Origin: Aporhodopirellula aestuarii
GTDB taxonomy: Bacteria; Planctomycetota; Planctomycetia; Pirellulales; Pirellulaceae
DNA length: 37,008 nt
Direction of reading: 5' to 3'
Assembly (NCBI RefSeq): GCF_023701485.1
Contig: NZ_JAMQBK010000117.1
Coordinates: 1 to 37,008 of the forward strand
In this document: in pieces, positions 16,203 to 25,738 of the stretch
How positions within the stretch are numbered: position 1 is the first letter of the stretch
Layout: every line of letters starts with the position of its first letter
The notes under the pieces: model-generated
Databases searched by the model: none
What the model was told of the DNA's origin: nothing
What the model saw: only the letters and a program-made list of their open reading frames with translations
Made by a program: the position numbers and the translations under genes

Positions 16203-16237
16203 TCTAGTACTCTAAGAATCCAATAAGCAGACACTTA

Positions 16238-17485
16238 TCAGAATTCCGAATCGATCACTTCTTTCGAAGCCTTCGTTCCGAGCTTACCCCAAAGACCATA
16301 AGGGCTTTGACGTCCAGGGGCGAGTCCGACGTCGGCATTGTGAATACGTGCGACCATAGCACTGGTCTGCGTACCTGCCTCGATCGAATCGGTTATGAAC
16401 TTGACGGCACCGTCGCCCATCAGGACATGGCAACCACCTTGGTGGCGGCTTCCGGGAGGCATCAGGCCGTATGCCTTGTCAGCAGTTGCCGTGGCGACAA
16501 TTGCCGAGCCATTATACATCCCCTCGGTCATCACACACGCAGCGGTGTTTGGAGGACTGATTGTCATCATTCCGGTGTAGACAGGGTTTCCATCTGCCCA
16601 ACGGTAGCCACGCCCAATACTGCCGGTGTTGATCAAGGTAACACCGCTGGTCGCCCAAAACTGCGGACGTGTTGCGTTGACGAAGGTTGCCCCACCGCAT
16701 ACCGACGGATTGAGAACAAAAGTCGCTGTGGTACCTGCAGAGCGTGGGTTGGTTCGAATATCACGGTCACCAAGGTCCGTCACAATTTCACCCATGATGA
16801 TGGTGTTTGCCAGGCCATCGAGGATGTCACGGAACTTTGCGGTTTGGCGAGGAACGAATGCACCGCGGCTGTTTGCACGAGACATTTGTCCGGAGTTCGA
16901 GTCCTTCTTGTTGAGAGTCGACGTGGTTGGCCCATCGGTAGATGAGACAATGCTGTCGCCGAGGCAGACGGCGTAGTTGGTACGGCCGGCGGAAGGCAAA
17001 TCAGTGCCCGGATCGCTTGGGCAACGCAAGAAGGGAAGTTCTTCGTTCCAAGGACCGTAGTTAGTATTGCCAGTTCCGTTGTCTGGGGTTGGTCCCATCG
17101 CAACATACACCCCAAGCGTACCGTCTTTATTAGGAGCGTTCGGGTTGCTGATTTGCTCCCACAGTGCCTGAGCTTCAACGAAAGGAAGCACTCCGACCAA
17201 CGCACTCAGCTCTTCACAGTTGCCGTTTACGTTTGGAAGGTCCCAAGTGGCAACGAGACCGCGTCCGGTGCCACTCTTCTGAGTTGGCAATTGGTCATAG
17301 GCGGAGTGATAGTTGTGTACGCCAAGACCTAATTGTTTGAAGTTGTTGCTGCAACTCATCCGCCGGGCGGCTTCACGAGCCGCTTGAACCGCGGGGAGTA
17401 ATAGCCCGACCAAGACCCCGATGATCGCAATCACGACCAGCAGTTCAACAAGGGTAAAACCCAACCGAGCTTGAGATGTTTTCAT
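16238..17485 (-). CDS. DUF1559 prepilin-like protein
   Basis: 415 residues from the ATG at 17485. It has a type IV pilin/type II pseudopilin leader: a short basic head, then GFTLVELLVVIAIIGVLVG, with expected cleavage after G9 and the conserved Glu at mature position 5. This is followed by PAVQAAREAARRMSCSNNFKQLGL, the hallmark of planctomycete DUF1559 proteins. The C-terminus carries the family motif GSRHQGGCHVLMGDGAVKFI. These proteins occur in large families in planctomycetes. They are thought to form surface or pilus-like structures, but their role is not settled. A GGAAG about 12 nt upstream may be the ribosome site. The upstream open frame from 17563 has no support. Confidence 0.95.
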   Translation of the reverse strand: MKTSQARLGFTLVELLVVIAIIGVLVGLLLPAVQAAREAARRMSCSNNFKQLGLGVHNYHSAYDQLPTQKSGTGRGLVATWDLPNVNGNCEELSALVGVLPFVEAQALWEQISNPNAPNKDGTLGVYVAMGPTPDNGTGNTNYGPWNEELPFLRCPSDPGTDLPSAGRTNYAVCLGDSIVSSTDGPTTSTLNKKDSNSGQMSRANSRGAFVPRQTAKFRDILDGLANTIIMGEIVTDLGDRDIRTNPRSAGTTATFVLNPSVCGGATFVNATRPQFWATSGVTLINTGSIGRGYRWADGNPVYTGMMTISPPNTAACVMTEGMYNGSAIVATATADKAYGLMPPGSRHQGGCHVLMGDGAVKFITDSIEAGTQTSAMVARIHNADVGLAPGRQSPYGLWGKLGTKASKEVIDSEF

Positions 17486-18000
17486 TCTTTTATTTCTTCC
17501 GTGGAGAAGGACCAATGGTGCTCGCACCAAAAGAGTGCGACGCGTCTGATAAGTATTAAACACCGCACTTATATTTTGGGCTCAATAAGTTTTGAAAATT
17601 TGCGCAAATATTTTTAAGTTTGCCAAACCGATTACTTCCAAACCAATCCCTCTCTCACGCGTGTACACCCTCGATGTGGGGAAGGCAGACCAAAAGCCCA
17701 GGCAGGCAGTCGTCATGGCAGGCATTCGATGCCGGGTTAGTGGGCAAAGACGCATTGCCCTATAACCGCCCAAGGTTTTTTTAATACAGAAGAAAACAAG
17801 ACGCTGGCCTTCCACCGCCGCCCCGCCAGCCGGACCTCCGAATGCGGCACGGCATACCACCTACTTGGCGGATGACTTAACCTGACCACTTACAAACAGC
17901 GTCCTATAACCCAACGGCCTTGAGCCCTGACCATTCAAAGCCAAAGCCAAAACCTCACTCACCGATCACGCCCCAGATATCAAAACACAGACTTACCACA
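17486..18000. other. Divergent intergenic region DUF1559-surE
   Basis: 515 nt without a supportable gene. Near the DUF1559 start the leader carries two overlapping inverted repeats: TGGTGC/GCACCA (17516-17529) and TCGCAC/GTGCGA (17522-17540). They share bases and could not form together. An ATAAGT/ACTTAT pair (17549-17572) sits just upstream, and an AT-rich stretch at 17571-17620 is the likely DUF1559 promoter area. The frame upstream of surE from 17920 is Pro/Lys-rich and not part of SurE. Confidence 0.55.
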
Positions 18001-18762
18001 ATGCGCATACTATTAACCAACGACGATGGGGTTTATGCACCAGGCCTGGCGGCTTTGGGGCACCAACTACGGCACCTCGGCGAAGTCATCGTCGTCGCGC
18101 CGGCCACTGAACAAAGTGGTGTCGGACATTCGATCACCTACCTGACGCCTTTAGTCCCCAAGTCGATTCACCGTGACGGACGCCATTGGGCGTGGGCGGT
18201 CGAAGGGTCCCCGGCAGACTGTGTAAAGCTCGCGCTCGCGGAACTGTTTGTCGACAACCCGATCGATCTCGTCGTCAGCGGCATTAACAGTGGACTCAAT
18301 GCGGGCATCAACGTGCTCTATTCCGGAACCGTCGCCGCCGCGATCGAAGGTGCTTTCTTCGGTGTGACCAGCGTCGCGGTTTCTCTCGAGCATGACGAAG
18401 ACGCGGACTTCGACGCCGCTGCCGTCATCGCACGTAACGTGATCGGACAATTGATCCGCCACCCCGAATCACAAGGCGGACTGTTTAACCTCAACGTGCC
18501 GACGGCAGCGACCAAAACAACGAGCGAACTCAAAGTCGTCCCGATGGGCCTCGCCCAATACGGACGGCGATACGAAAAGCGGCAAGACCCAGGCGGACGA
18601 GATTATTACTGGGCTCTCTGGACGGAACCCGAAAGGGCTCCCGCCGAACTGACCGACCTGACGCAGCTACGCGAAGGCCACATCACCCTCACCCCGCTGC
18701 ACTTCAACCTCACCCGCCACGATCTGCACGACCAGATGCAGGAGTGGAAAATCCGCAGCTAG
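18001..18762 (+). CDS. surE: 5'/3'-nucleotidase SurE
   Basis: 253 residues, the usual size. SurE removes phosphate from nucleoside 5'- and 3'-monophosphates and is often linked to stationary-phase survival. The start MRILLTNDDGVYAPG carries the metal-binding Asp pair (D8, D9). EQSGVGHSITY supplies the metal-site Ser region, and VVSGINSGLNAGINVLYSGTVAAA the conserved Asn and phosphate loop. I chose the ATG at 18001 because SurE proteins begin exactly at this motif. Its TAG stop is also the first three bases of a 104-nt inverted-repeat element. Confidence 0.96.
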   Translation: MRILLTNDDGVYAPGLAALGHQLRHLGEVIVVAPATEQSGVGHSITYLTPLVPKSIHRDGRHWAWAVEGSPADCVKLALAELFVDNPIDLVVSGINSGLNAGINVLYSGTVAAAIEGAFFGVTSVAVSLEHDEDADFDAAAVIARNVIGQLIRHPESQGGLFNLNVPTAATKTTSELKVVPMGLAQYGRRYEKRQDPGGRDYYWALWTEPERAPAELTDLTQLREGHITLTPLHFNLTRHDLHDQMQEWKIRS

Positions 18763-18863
18763 AGCATTTTCAAAATTGACATGGGATGTAGGGCCGGTTT
18801 TTACCGGCCAAATTGCGGACATCCGGTGGGAAGTGAGCCTAGGTCGTTTACCAAAATGCTCTA
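18760..18863. mobile_element. 104-nt MITE-like or REP-like inverted-repeat element
   Basis: The ends are perfect 11-bp inverted repeats (TAGAGCATTTT at 18760-18770, AAAATGCTCTA at 18853-18863). Nested inside are GGATGT (18784-18789) / ACATCC (18819-18824) and a central 7-bp hairpin, GGCCGGT / ACCGGCC, with loop TTTT (18792-18809). The whole element can fold into one long branched hairpin. It encodes nothing and sits between convergent surE and the GH10-like gene. No target duplication is obvious. It may also serve as a bidirectional 3'-end structure. Confidence 0.65.
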
Positions 18864-19017
18864 CGAATCCTCGTACGGGAGCCCGGAGCTGTCGCAGCCA
18901 TCGCGATCGCAACAAAGAATCGAAGCCAACTTGCGCAGCCTCATTCTCATCGTCCCCAATTCAGCGTCCCCAAATTTGCCAACCCGACTTACCGCTTGCT
19001 CTCCGGCGGCAAGCCAC

Positions 19018-20787
19018 CTACATCAACATTTCTTCGCGGAGCTTGGTGAGGTACGAGAGTACCGGACGCGGTCGCCCGCTGGCGTCGATCACTCCCGTGT
19101 GAGGCATCACATGCGGGGCTTGATCTGAAGCACCGTCCCATACCACCGCGTGGACGATCTGCTTGGCGAGCAACGTTTCGATCAGCGGCTGGGCGAACTC
19201 TTGTTGCTGCCGGGCCCATGCGTCAGCTCGCCCGTCGGTCTCCGGTGACAACGATACGGGGAAGGTTTTCAATCGGGCTGCCGGATCAAGCCCGGGATCC
19301 CCGGGGATCGACAGCTGGACCAACAGAGGCGCGTTAAGCGTCCCCCAACGGTCAATCAACTGAGCGAATTCGAGAGCAGAACGCGGATGGGTTTCGCCAT
19401 GGTCATATCCGAATCGGAAATTCAGACCGATCCCCGCTAGCCCCAACCCACTCCTCAATAGTGCATCGGCAAAGTGAATCGGGGAGATGCCGTCGGCATG
19501 TCGGGCGAGGTATTCGCCACACGGTTGTTCGATCGACATGATCACCGGCGTCGTCGGGTCACAGCGCCGGATCGTTTGCAACACGCCGATGGAAAATCTC
19601 ATTACTTGTTCATCGTCGAGCCGCATCGGACCGCTGACGTTCAATCCCGACGCCGCATTCCAAAGATGCACCTGGCCGCGAAACCGGTTCACCGTGGCTT
19701 CGACAAAGTTGGTCATCGAAGTCAACAGCCGCTCGAAATCGTTATCCATCAACGTGAGCCATTCGGGCAACAGTCCCTCTCGATGATCGATCACCGGCCC
19801 ACCGATCACGCGCAATCCGACGCTCGCACATTCGTCGAGCACCTTGCTGACGGGGCCGAAATCCGGTGTCCCGGATGCGGTCTCGATATCGCCCCAACTG
19901 ATCCGTACCGCCGCGGCGTTGAACGCATGGATGATATCGCTGTCGATCACACTGCCGGGTTCATCCACACCGACCAACGCGTCATTGAGCATTGCAGTGG
20001 AACCTGACTTTGCCGCCGGAGTTCCTGGCGTGGCGGTGTGGTTTGTTCTCGACGCCCCCACGCTCTGACGCGACGCACAGCACTCCGGCGAAATGCCCAC
20101 TGCCATCATCGTGCTTAGCCGCGGCTCACGAGAGCGGCGAAATGCCATCGATTGGGTTGAAAACAGCTCGCCCAATTCCGCCGCCGCTTGTTCCAGAATC
20201 GTGATCGCCCGGATGGCCGATTGAGCGGACTCGATGTCGGCTTGTGGGTTGCTCTCGACTAAGTCGGCGGCGCCCGATTTCGCCGCCTCTTTGGCAGCAG
20301 CGACCGCAGCCGCAGGCTGAAGGGCATCAAGAAAATGCCGCGTGCCTTCGATGAGGAGGGCGTCAAAATGTTCGTTCAGCGACAACCCTCCACGCTGCCA
20401 CGTGTCGGCTTGCGTCCTCACCCGATAACAGCTTCCGCGGGCAAGCTCGATGATCAATCGATGCGGCGTGTCGAGACAACGCAGCGAGCACGTCGTTAGG
20501 ACTCGGTACCCAATCCCATCAATCGGGCACGTGATCAAAAGTTTCGCCGACGTAGCAACATTCCGAGTCAGCGTCAGTCGTCCGCCGGCGTGATCGCCCG
20601 ACTGAAAGTCAGCGGGCAGGTCCTCCGGTGTCGAGACCGGCCCCGACGCGGACGGGTCGGTGGGGTGAAACATGTTGCGTGTTTGCCAGGGAACGCCCTC
20701 GATTCCGCACAGATAGGCGTCTTTCCAGCGACAGTTATGAAAAAACTCCGCAGCCGCATCGGAAACATGAAAGTGCATTTGACCCAT
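19018..20787 (-). CDS. GH10-like (xylanase-fold) protein without the catalytic glutamates
   Basis: About 589 residues from the ATG at 20787. The N-terminal about 230 residues form a separate, unrecognised domain, beta-rich and then helical, Ala-rich. The C-terminal part (about 265-585) follows the glycoside hydrolase 10 barrel order: WGDIE, GLRVIGGPVIDHR, a position-four strand, GIGLNFRF, a strand before the nucleophile, and VVWDGASDQ...GVIDASGRPRPVLSYL, which matches the usual final strands. Where GH10 has WDVVNE with the acid/base Glu, this protein has WNAASG (about 376-381). Where the nucleophile ITELD is expected, it reads VQLS. It is probably a non-catalytic or repurposed barrel. No signal peptide is seen. 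Confidence 0.7.
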   Translation of the reverse strand: MGQMHFHVSDAAAEFFHNCRWKDAYLCGIEGVPWQTRNMFHPTDPSASGPVSTPEDLPADFQSGDHAGGRLTLTRNVATSAKLLITCPIDGIGYRVLTTCSLRCLDTPHRLIIELARGSCYRVRTQADTWQRGGLSLNEHFDALLIEGTRHFLDALQPAAAVAAAKEAAKSGAADLVESNPQADIESAQSAIRAITILEQAAAELGELFSTQSMAFRRSREPRLSTMMAVGISPECCASRQSVGASRTNHTATPGTPAAKSGSTAMLNDALVGVDEPGSVIDSDIIHAFNAAAVRISWGDIETASGTPDFGPVSKVLDECASVGLRVIGGPVIDHREGLLPEWLTLMDNDFERLLTSMTNFVEATVNRFRGQVHLWNAASGLNVSGPMRLDDEQVMRFSIGVLQTIRRCDPTTPVIMSIEQPCGEYLARHADGISPIHFADALLRSGLGLAGIGLNFRFGYDHGETHPRSALEFAQLIDRWGTLNAPLLVQLSIPGDPGLDPAARLKTFPVSLSPETDGRADAWARQQQEFAQPLIETLLAKQIVHAVVWDGASDQAPHVMPHTGVIDASGRPRPVLSYLTKLREEMLM

Positions 20788-21063
20788 GGCTGTCAAATTT
20801 CTCTGTACCGGTTGCGGGAATCGAAATGGATATACATCGGGACGCTAAGGACCGAGCAGAAACGAAACGACGTCGTCGATATCGCCAAAAAACCTCCGGG
20901 CGAACGGCAATTGGCGAATCCCAATAGCAATCTGGATAGTAAAGTTCCGCTCAACCCGAAGTCGCTATCGTTGCCTCTATCCTAGTCGGTTCGACGCGTC
21001 GCTGCGAGACGGGCCGATTCTCCTGATCTGTTCAAACTCGATCGCCTGTGCCAAATTTGGGAA

Positions 21064-22062
21064 ATGAACATGCACCCCCATTCCACGCCCGGCTCATCTC
21101 CATCCGAAACAGCCTCGTCTGAGTCAACCTCCGAGGTGTTTCGCTTTGATGACACCGGCGCTCTGTTAGAAACCCATTTGCCGTTCCCACGCCGTCAGGG
21201 AAAGGTCCGTGACGTCTACGATCTCGGTGACACGCTGCTGATCGTCAGCACGGACCGGATCAGCGCATTTGACTACATCCTGCCGTCTGGGATTCCCGGT
21301 AAGGGCGAGTTGCTGACCTCGATGAGCCGTTTTTGGTTCGATGCGATCGACTCTGGCCAAATCGGCGGTCGACTCAAAGAGGCCGGAATCCCGCTCGCTC
21401 ACCACTTGCTGAGTGCCGAGGTCCCCGCCGTCGTCGCCGAATCCGTCGACCCCGGACCACTCGTCGGCCGGATCATGGTCACTCAAAAAGCCGAAGTGGT
21501 TCCGTTCGAATGCGTCGTCCGCGGTTACCTCGAAGGGAGCGGCTGGCGGGCCTACCAAGACAGCGGCGAGATCTGCGGGGTGAAATTGCCGGCGGGACTG
21601 CGTCAATGCGAGCGGCTGGAATCTCCTATCTTCACGCCAGCGACGAAAGCTGAAGAAGGTCACGACGAAAACGTCCCGATCGATGTCATGATCGACCAAC
21701 TCGGTGCCGAGACGGCTGAACAACTCCGTCGGATGAGTCTGACGATCTACGAAGATGCCGCCGAGATCGCCGCCCGCCGCGGAGTCTTGATCGCAGACAC
21801 CAAATTCGAGTTCGGCTGGCACGACGGACGATTGATCTTGATCGACGAAGTCCTCACGCCAGACAGTTCGCGATTTTGGGCGGCCGATGAATACACCCCC
21901 GGCCAATCCCAACGATCCTTCGACAAACAATTCGTCCGAGAATGGTTGCAAGCATCCGACTGGGATCGCAATAGCCCGCCACCACCGCTGCCGCAAGAAA
22001 TCGTCCAAAAAACGACCGAGCGGTATCGTGAAGGTGCTCAGCGATTGCGTGGCGAATGGTGA
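21064..22062 (+). CDS. purC: Phosphoribosylaminoimidazole-succinocarboxamide synthase PurC
   Basis: 332 residues; joins aspartate to CAIR with ATP in purine synthesis. The catalytic domain starts at about 40 with RQGKVRDVYDLGDTLLIVSTDRISAFD, followed by IPGKGELLTSMSRFWF, VVRGYLEGSGW, ESPIFTPATKAEEGHDEN and ADTKFEFGWHDGRLILIDEVLTPDSSRFW, all strongly conserved in PurC. The length and C-terminal extension match the longer, yeast ADE1-like branch common in this phylum. The first 25 residues are Ser/Thr-rich and divergent. It starts at ATG 21064 with GGGAA close upstream; the second ATG at 21070 is possible. It stands alone, divergent from the GH10-like gene. Confidence 0.97.
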   Translation: MNMHPHSTPGSSPSETASSESTSEVFRFDDTGALLETHLPFPRRQGKVRDVYDLGDTLLIVSTDRISAFDYILPSGIPGKGELLTSMSRFWFDAIDSGQIGGRLKEAGIPLAHHLLSAEVPAVVAESVDPGPLVGRIMVTQKAEVVPFECVVRGYLEGSGWRAYQDSGEICGVKLPAGLRQCERLESPIFTPATKAEEGHDENVPIDVMIDQLGAETAEQLRRMSLTIYEDAAEIAARRGVLIADTKFEFGWHDGRLILIDEVLTPDSSRFWAADEYTPGQSQRSFDKQFVREWLQASDWDRNSPPPPLPQEIVQKTTERYREGAQRLRGEW

Positions 22063-22089
22063 GCTGACGTTGGCGGATCGCGGGCGAGT

Positions 22090-23292
22090 TTAACGCCGTG
22101 CTTCCACCTTGACCCGCGTTCCCGGTTTCAGCTCGTCACTCGGGTATTCGATCACACGAGCGCCCTCGGCAAGGCCGGTGACGATTTGCGTTTCCTCTTC
22201 GTTTTGCAATCCGATCTGCACCGGCTTCAAAACCGCTTCCCCGCCGACGACTTCCAACACGTGCCACTTACGGTCGTGGCGAAACAGAGCGCTGTTCGGT
22301 ACCAACAACGCGTCTTCAATCTCGTTGACCGTGATCCGAGCCTCCACGCGATAACCATCACCCAGCGACGCGATCCGCTCGGGAGGTTCATTAAAGTCTG
22401 CGATCACGTTGACCCGTTGTTCTTCCACACCGAGCGACGAAACCTTCGTGAAGGCCCCGGGCTCGACCACCCGCACGTTCGCTTTCAACGGCGTGCCGCC
22501 TCCCCAATGTTCGATCGTCAACTCCGCGCCGCTTTGAATCCGTACCGCGTCGGTCGATAACACATCGATCTCGATCTCCAAATTCGACGGGTCACCGAGT
22601 TCAACCAGAGGCGTGCCGACGCCGACCACGGTGGAACTCTCCTGCATCACTCGCAACACACGACCGGCAATCGGTGAAAAGATCTCGAACGGCTGCACCG
22701 ACAATTCATCATCAGCCGAAAACTGATCCAGCGCGGCTTTCGCCATTTTCAACTCGAATTTCGCAATCTCAGCATCGAATTCAGCAGTCTCGATCTCTTG
22801 GTTGGCCAACAACCGCTCCGCTTTTGCGATGTCGTACTCTTCCCGCGAGGCGGCACGATTGGCCGAAAGCTTCTGAGCTCGAATGAACTTCGTCTCGCTC
22901 AAATCAGCGTTAATTCGTGCTTGCTCGACTCGCGAATTCGCCCTCATCAGTGCCGCTTCGGCACCTTGGACTTGAGCCTGTGCCTCCGCCATCGCACGCT
23001 TGTCAAGGATCGCCGGATCGCTCGGCAAGATCACCGCCAGCAACGTCTGTTCCGTGAGGTAATCACCGGGATTGAGCTCAATCCGAGACAGTCGCCCCGA
23101 CACCGGCGCCGAGACCGTGTACTTTTCACGAATACGTGACTTGCCGTCTTCCTGAACGGTTTCACGCAGCCCACCTTTTCGCACCGTGGCAGCCTGTACC
23201 CCGACCGGTTTCGGATTCAGCGATAACACCACCACGATTGCCAATGCAATCGCCAAGGTGCCCCACAGCAATGTCTTCAACGAAAATCTCAT
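22090..23292 (-). CDS. HlyD/MacA-type periplasmic adaptor protein
   Basis: 400 residues. One N-terminal membrane anchor (about 7-25) is followed by a split lipoyl/barrel-sandwich half (KYTVSAPVSGRLSRIELNPGDYL), a long helical hairpin rich in Ala/Glu/Gln (about 95-195), the second lipoyl half (FEIFSPIAGRVLRVMQESSTVV) and beta-barrel and membrane-proximal domains ending at KVEARR. This is the adaptor of a tripartite exporter that bridges an inner-membrane pump to the outer membrane. It is the third gene of the ABC operon and follows the permease by 24 nt. Together with its neighbours it resembles a MacAB-type system. Confidence 0.9.
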   Translation of the reverse strand: MRFSLKTLLWGTLAIALAIVVVLSLNPKPVGVQAATVRKGGLRETVQEDGKSRIREKYTVSAPVSGRLSRIELNPGDYLTEQTLLAVILPSDPAILDKRAMAEAQAQVQGAEAALMRANSRVEQARINADLSETKFIRAQKLSANRAASREEYDIAKAERLLANQEIETAEFDAEIAKFELKMAKAALDQFSADDELSVQPFEIFSPIAGRVLRVMQESSTVVGVGTPLVELGDPSNLEIEIDVLSTDAVRIQSGAELTIEHWGGGTPLKANVRVVEPGAFTKVSSLGVEEQRVNVIADFNEPPERIASLGDGYRVEARITVNEIEDALLVPNSALFRHDRKWHVLEVVGGEAVLKPVQIGLQNEEETQIVTGLAEGARVIEYPSDELKPGTRVKVEARR

Positions 23293-23316
23293 CGACTATT
23301 CCTGTAGTCCATCAAT

Positions 23317-25680
23317 CTATTCCCTCGTTTTCAACACGCCGATCAAGTCCAGCTCGGTCACTCGCCGCTGCACCACCCACGCCGACATCACCGTCGCCGC
23401 GATCACAACCAGCGATGCCAACACAAACGTTCCCCGCGCGATCACCAACGGGATGCGATAGTTATCCGTATCAAGTCCTGCGGTCACGGCACCAGCCAAA
23501 ACGTATCCGATTAACCACCCGAGCGGGATCGCGGCGATCGTGAATGCCGCGATCTCGCCGAGCAACACGATGGAAACTTCGCCGTTGGTGAAACCCACCA
23601 CACGCATCGTCGCCAGATCACGGCTCCGCTCGGACAACGAAATGCGAGCCGTATTGTAAACGACGCCGATCGCGATCACGCCCGCAAAGACGATGATGAA
23701 CGACCGCATCACCATCAGATTCTCAGCGACTGTTTTTTCAAAACTCTTCATCGCCGCATCTTTGATCGAAACGCTTCCCACACCCGGCCTCCGTTCGAGT
23801 TCGGCAAAGACCGTATCGATCCGATTCGGGTCAACCTTCAAAAACGCCCCCGACGCGACTTTGGATTCCAACAACGCTTCATGTAAGCGATTCTTGTTCA
23901 TGTACGCATTAATGCCCGAATACTCTTCCACCAGGGCAGCCACCTTCATCGTCAAGGTTGGACGTTTGTCTTCGAGAACCTCGACGATGACAAGATCACC
24001 AATCCGCACTCCAAGAAGCTTCGCCAGTTTGGTATTCAGCATGATGCCGAAATCGGGGACACGCACCGGATTCTCGTCCGCGTCGAGCAAGCGAAACAGT
24101 TTGGCATCCGGTTCGACGCCCATCACACCGACGCGACGTGATCGGTTTTGAAACCGGATCCGCGTCGGAACACTCCGAATCGTTTCACTCGCCAACACAC
24201 CGTCGAGGTTCTGGACTTCGTACATCACCGATTCCGTCGCCGGTTCGACAAACGTGACGCTGAGGTCTTGCCGTTGAGCGAGCCGAAACTGGAAATACAT
24301 CATGTAGTTCATCGCATCGAGCGAAAAGTTGCCCAGAATCATCACGGCGACGGCCATTGAAATCCCGAGCACCGAAAACGACGCCTTCACCGGCCGACGT
24401 GTGATGTTGCGAACCACCATCCGTACCTCGGGCGAGAGCGTCTTACGAGGCAAGAGTCGCTCGATCAGCGACGGTTGGTAACTCGGTGGCGGTTCCGGAC
24501 GCATCGCTTCGGCGGGAGGCAAGAGGACCGCCGATCGCACCGCAAAAAAGGTCCCCACCACGCTTGCGACTGTCGTCATCAGGAACGCGATCGCGACCGC
24601 AAACCAGTCAGGCGTGAAGTCGAGCGACGGGAATTTGTAAAACGCGGCGTAGGCGCCCACCATCGAATCCCCGAGCACAAACCCGACCAAAATCCCCACA
24701 ACCGTCCCGATCATCGTGATGACGAGCACGAGATTGAAATAATGGGCACCGATCTCGAAGTTGGAATAGCCAAACGCTTTGAGCGCCGCGATCTGCTCGC
24801 GTTGCTGCGTGATGATTCGCGAAATGGCAATGTTCAGCAGGAAGGCGGCCACCCCCAAAAAGATCGCCGGCGCCAACACCGCCATCCCGCGGAGCTGGGT
24901 CAACTCGTCGCTGAGATACTGGTGTGAGATCTGTTCGTCACGCGTGTAAGCCCCCACGCTGCCAAAGGGTTTGAGCAACCGGTCGAGCACTTCGACCGTC
25001 TCTTCGACTTGGTTGCCGTAGGCCAATCGCAGGCTGGCACTGTTGAACGCGCCGGCCATATCAAATGCCGCCTCCAAGTCGTTTTCGCTCACCCAAAAGA
25101 TGCCAAAACGTTTGTCGTCGGGCAAAATGCTGCCGGGCTGGACCTGGATCACATACTCCGGCGACAGAGCGATGCCGACGATCGACAACTCTTGGATTTT
25201 GCCATTAATGATCGCTCGCACATGATCCCCGGGAACAAATCCGTGTGCGTCCGCGAAGACTTCCGACACGACCACTTCGCCGGTTCGCAACGGATCAAGC
25301 ATCCTGCCGCGAGCGATATAAACTTGGTTCAATCGACTTTGGCCCGAGTCAGGAATACTGATCAACCGCGCCGTCGCCGGCTCGGACATCCCTGGTACAT
25401 CCAACAACACGTCATAAACCAAACGTGTGTCGACAGCGGCGACGCCAGTGATCTCTTTCAATCGCGGTATGATCGCGTTGGGACTGCGACCGGTCGACGA
25501 AAACACGTCAGCAAACAAGTATTCGCTATAAAACCTTGCTCTCGCAGCTTCGAGCGACTTGTAGGCACACATCGACATCACAAACGTCGCCACGCCCGCC
25601 GCGATCACCAACCCGATCGCTGCGGCTTGGCCACGCAAGTGAACGAGGTCTCGAAGAAGTTTGCGGTCGAGCTTGAGCAT
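23317..25680 (-). CDS. FtsX/MacB-type ABC transporter permease (double FtsX domain)
   Basis: 787 residues. An N-terminal membrane helix (about 18-40) leads into a large extracytoplasmic region. The first FtsX domain follows with three membrane helices (about 265-385, containing REQIAALKAFGYSNFEIG). A second helix/extracytoplasmic unit follows, then the second FtsX domain (about 655-780, RDLATMRVVGFTNGEVSIVLLGE). The duplicated FtsX layout is that of LolC/E-like and macrolide-type mechanotransmission permeases. It works with the ATPase just upstream and probably with the HlyD-type adaptor downstream. The substrate is unknown. Confidence 0.9.
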   Translation of the reverse strand: MLKLDRKLLRDLVHLRGQAAAIGLVIAAGVATFVMSMCAYKSLEAARARFYSEYLFADVFSSTGRSPNAIIPRLKEITGVAAVDTRLVYDVLLDVPGMSEPATARLISIPDSGQSRLNQVYIARGRMLDPLRTGEVVVSEVFADAHGFVPGDHVRAIINGKIQELSIVGIALSPEYVIQVQPGSILPDDKRFGIFWVSENDLEAAFDMAGAFNSASLRLAYGNQVEETVEVLDRLLKPFGSVGAYTRDEQISHQYLSDELTQLRGMAVLAPAIFLGVAAFLLNIAISRIITQQREQIAALKAFGYSNFEIGAHYFNLVLVITMIGTVVGILVGFVLGDSMVGAYAAFYKFPSLDFTPDWFAVAIAFLMTTVASVVGTFFAVRSAVLLPPAEAMRPEPPPSYQPSLIERLLPRKTLSPEVRMVVRNITRRPVKASFSVLGISMAVAVMILGNFSLDAMNYMMYFQFRLAQRQDLSVTFVEPATESVMYEVQNLDGVLASETIRSVPTRIRFQNRSRRVGVMGVEPDAKLFRLLDADENPVRVPDFGIMLNTKLAKLLGVRIGDLVIVEVLEDKRPTLTMKVAALVEEYSGINAYMNKNRLHEALLESKVASGAFLKVDPNRIDTVFAELERRPGVGSVSIKDAAMKSFEKTVAENLMVMRSFIIVFAGVIAIGVVYNTARISLSERSRDLATMRVVGFTNGEVSIVLLGEIAAFTIAAIPLGWLIGYVLAGAVTAGLDTDNYRIPLVIARGTFVLASLVVIAATVMSAWVVQRRVTELDLIGVLKTRE

Positions 25681-25738
25681 TAGACGCAGACGGTATCGCC
25701 CATTGCCGAAACCGGTATCACCGCGTCATACGTGTTCC

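Noticed and set aside
15845..16234. 129-residue minus-strand open frame between the PII and DUF1559 genes
   Set aside because: It contains the DUF1559 terminator at its start, overlaps the PII 3' end and has no recognisable domain.
17582..17860. 92-residue minus-strand open frame upstream of the DUF1559 gene
   Set aside because: No ribosome site, no domain and composition unlike neighbouring genes; treated as intergenic.
21166..22008. 280-residue minus-strand open frame opposite purC
   Set aside because: purC is unmistakable on the plus strand; the antisense frame has no family features.
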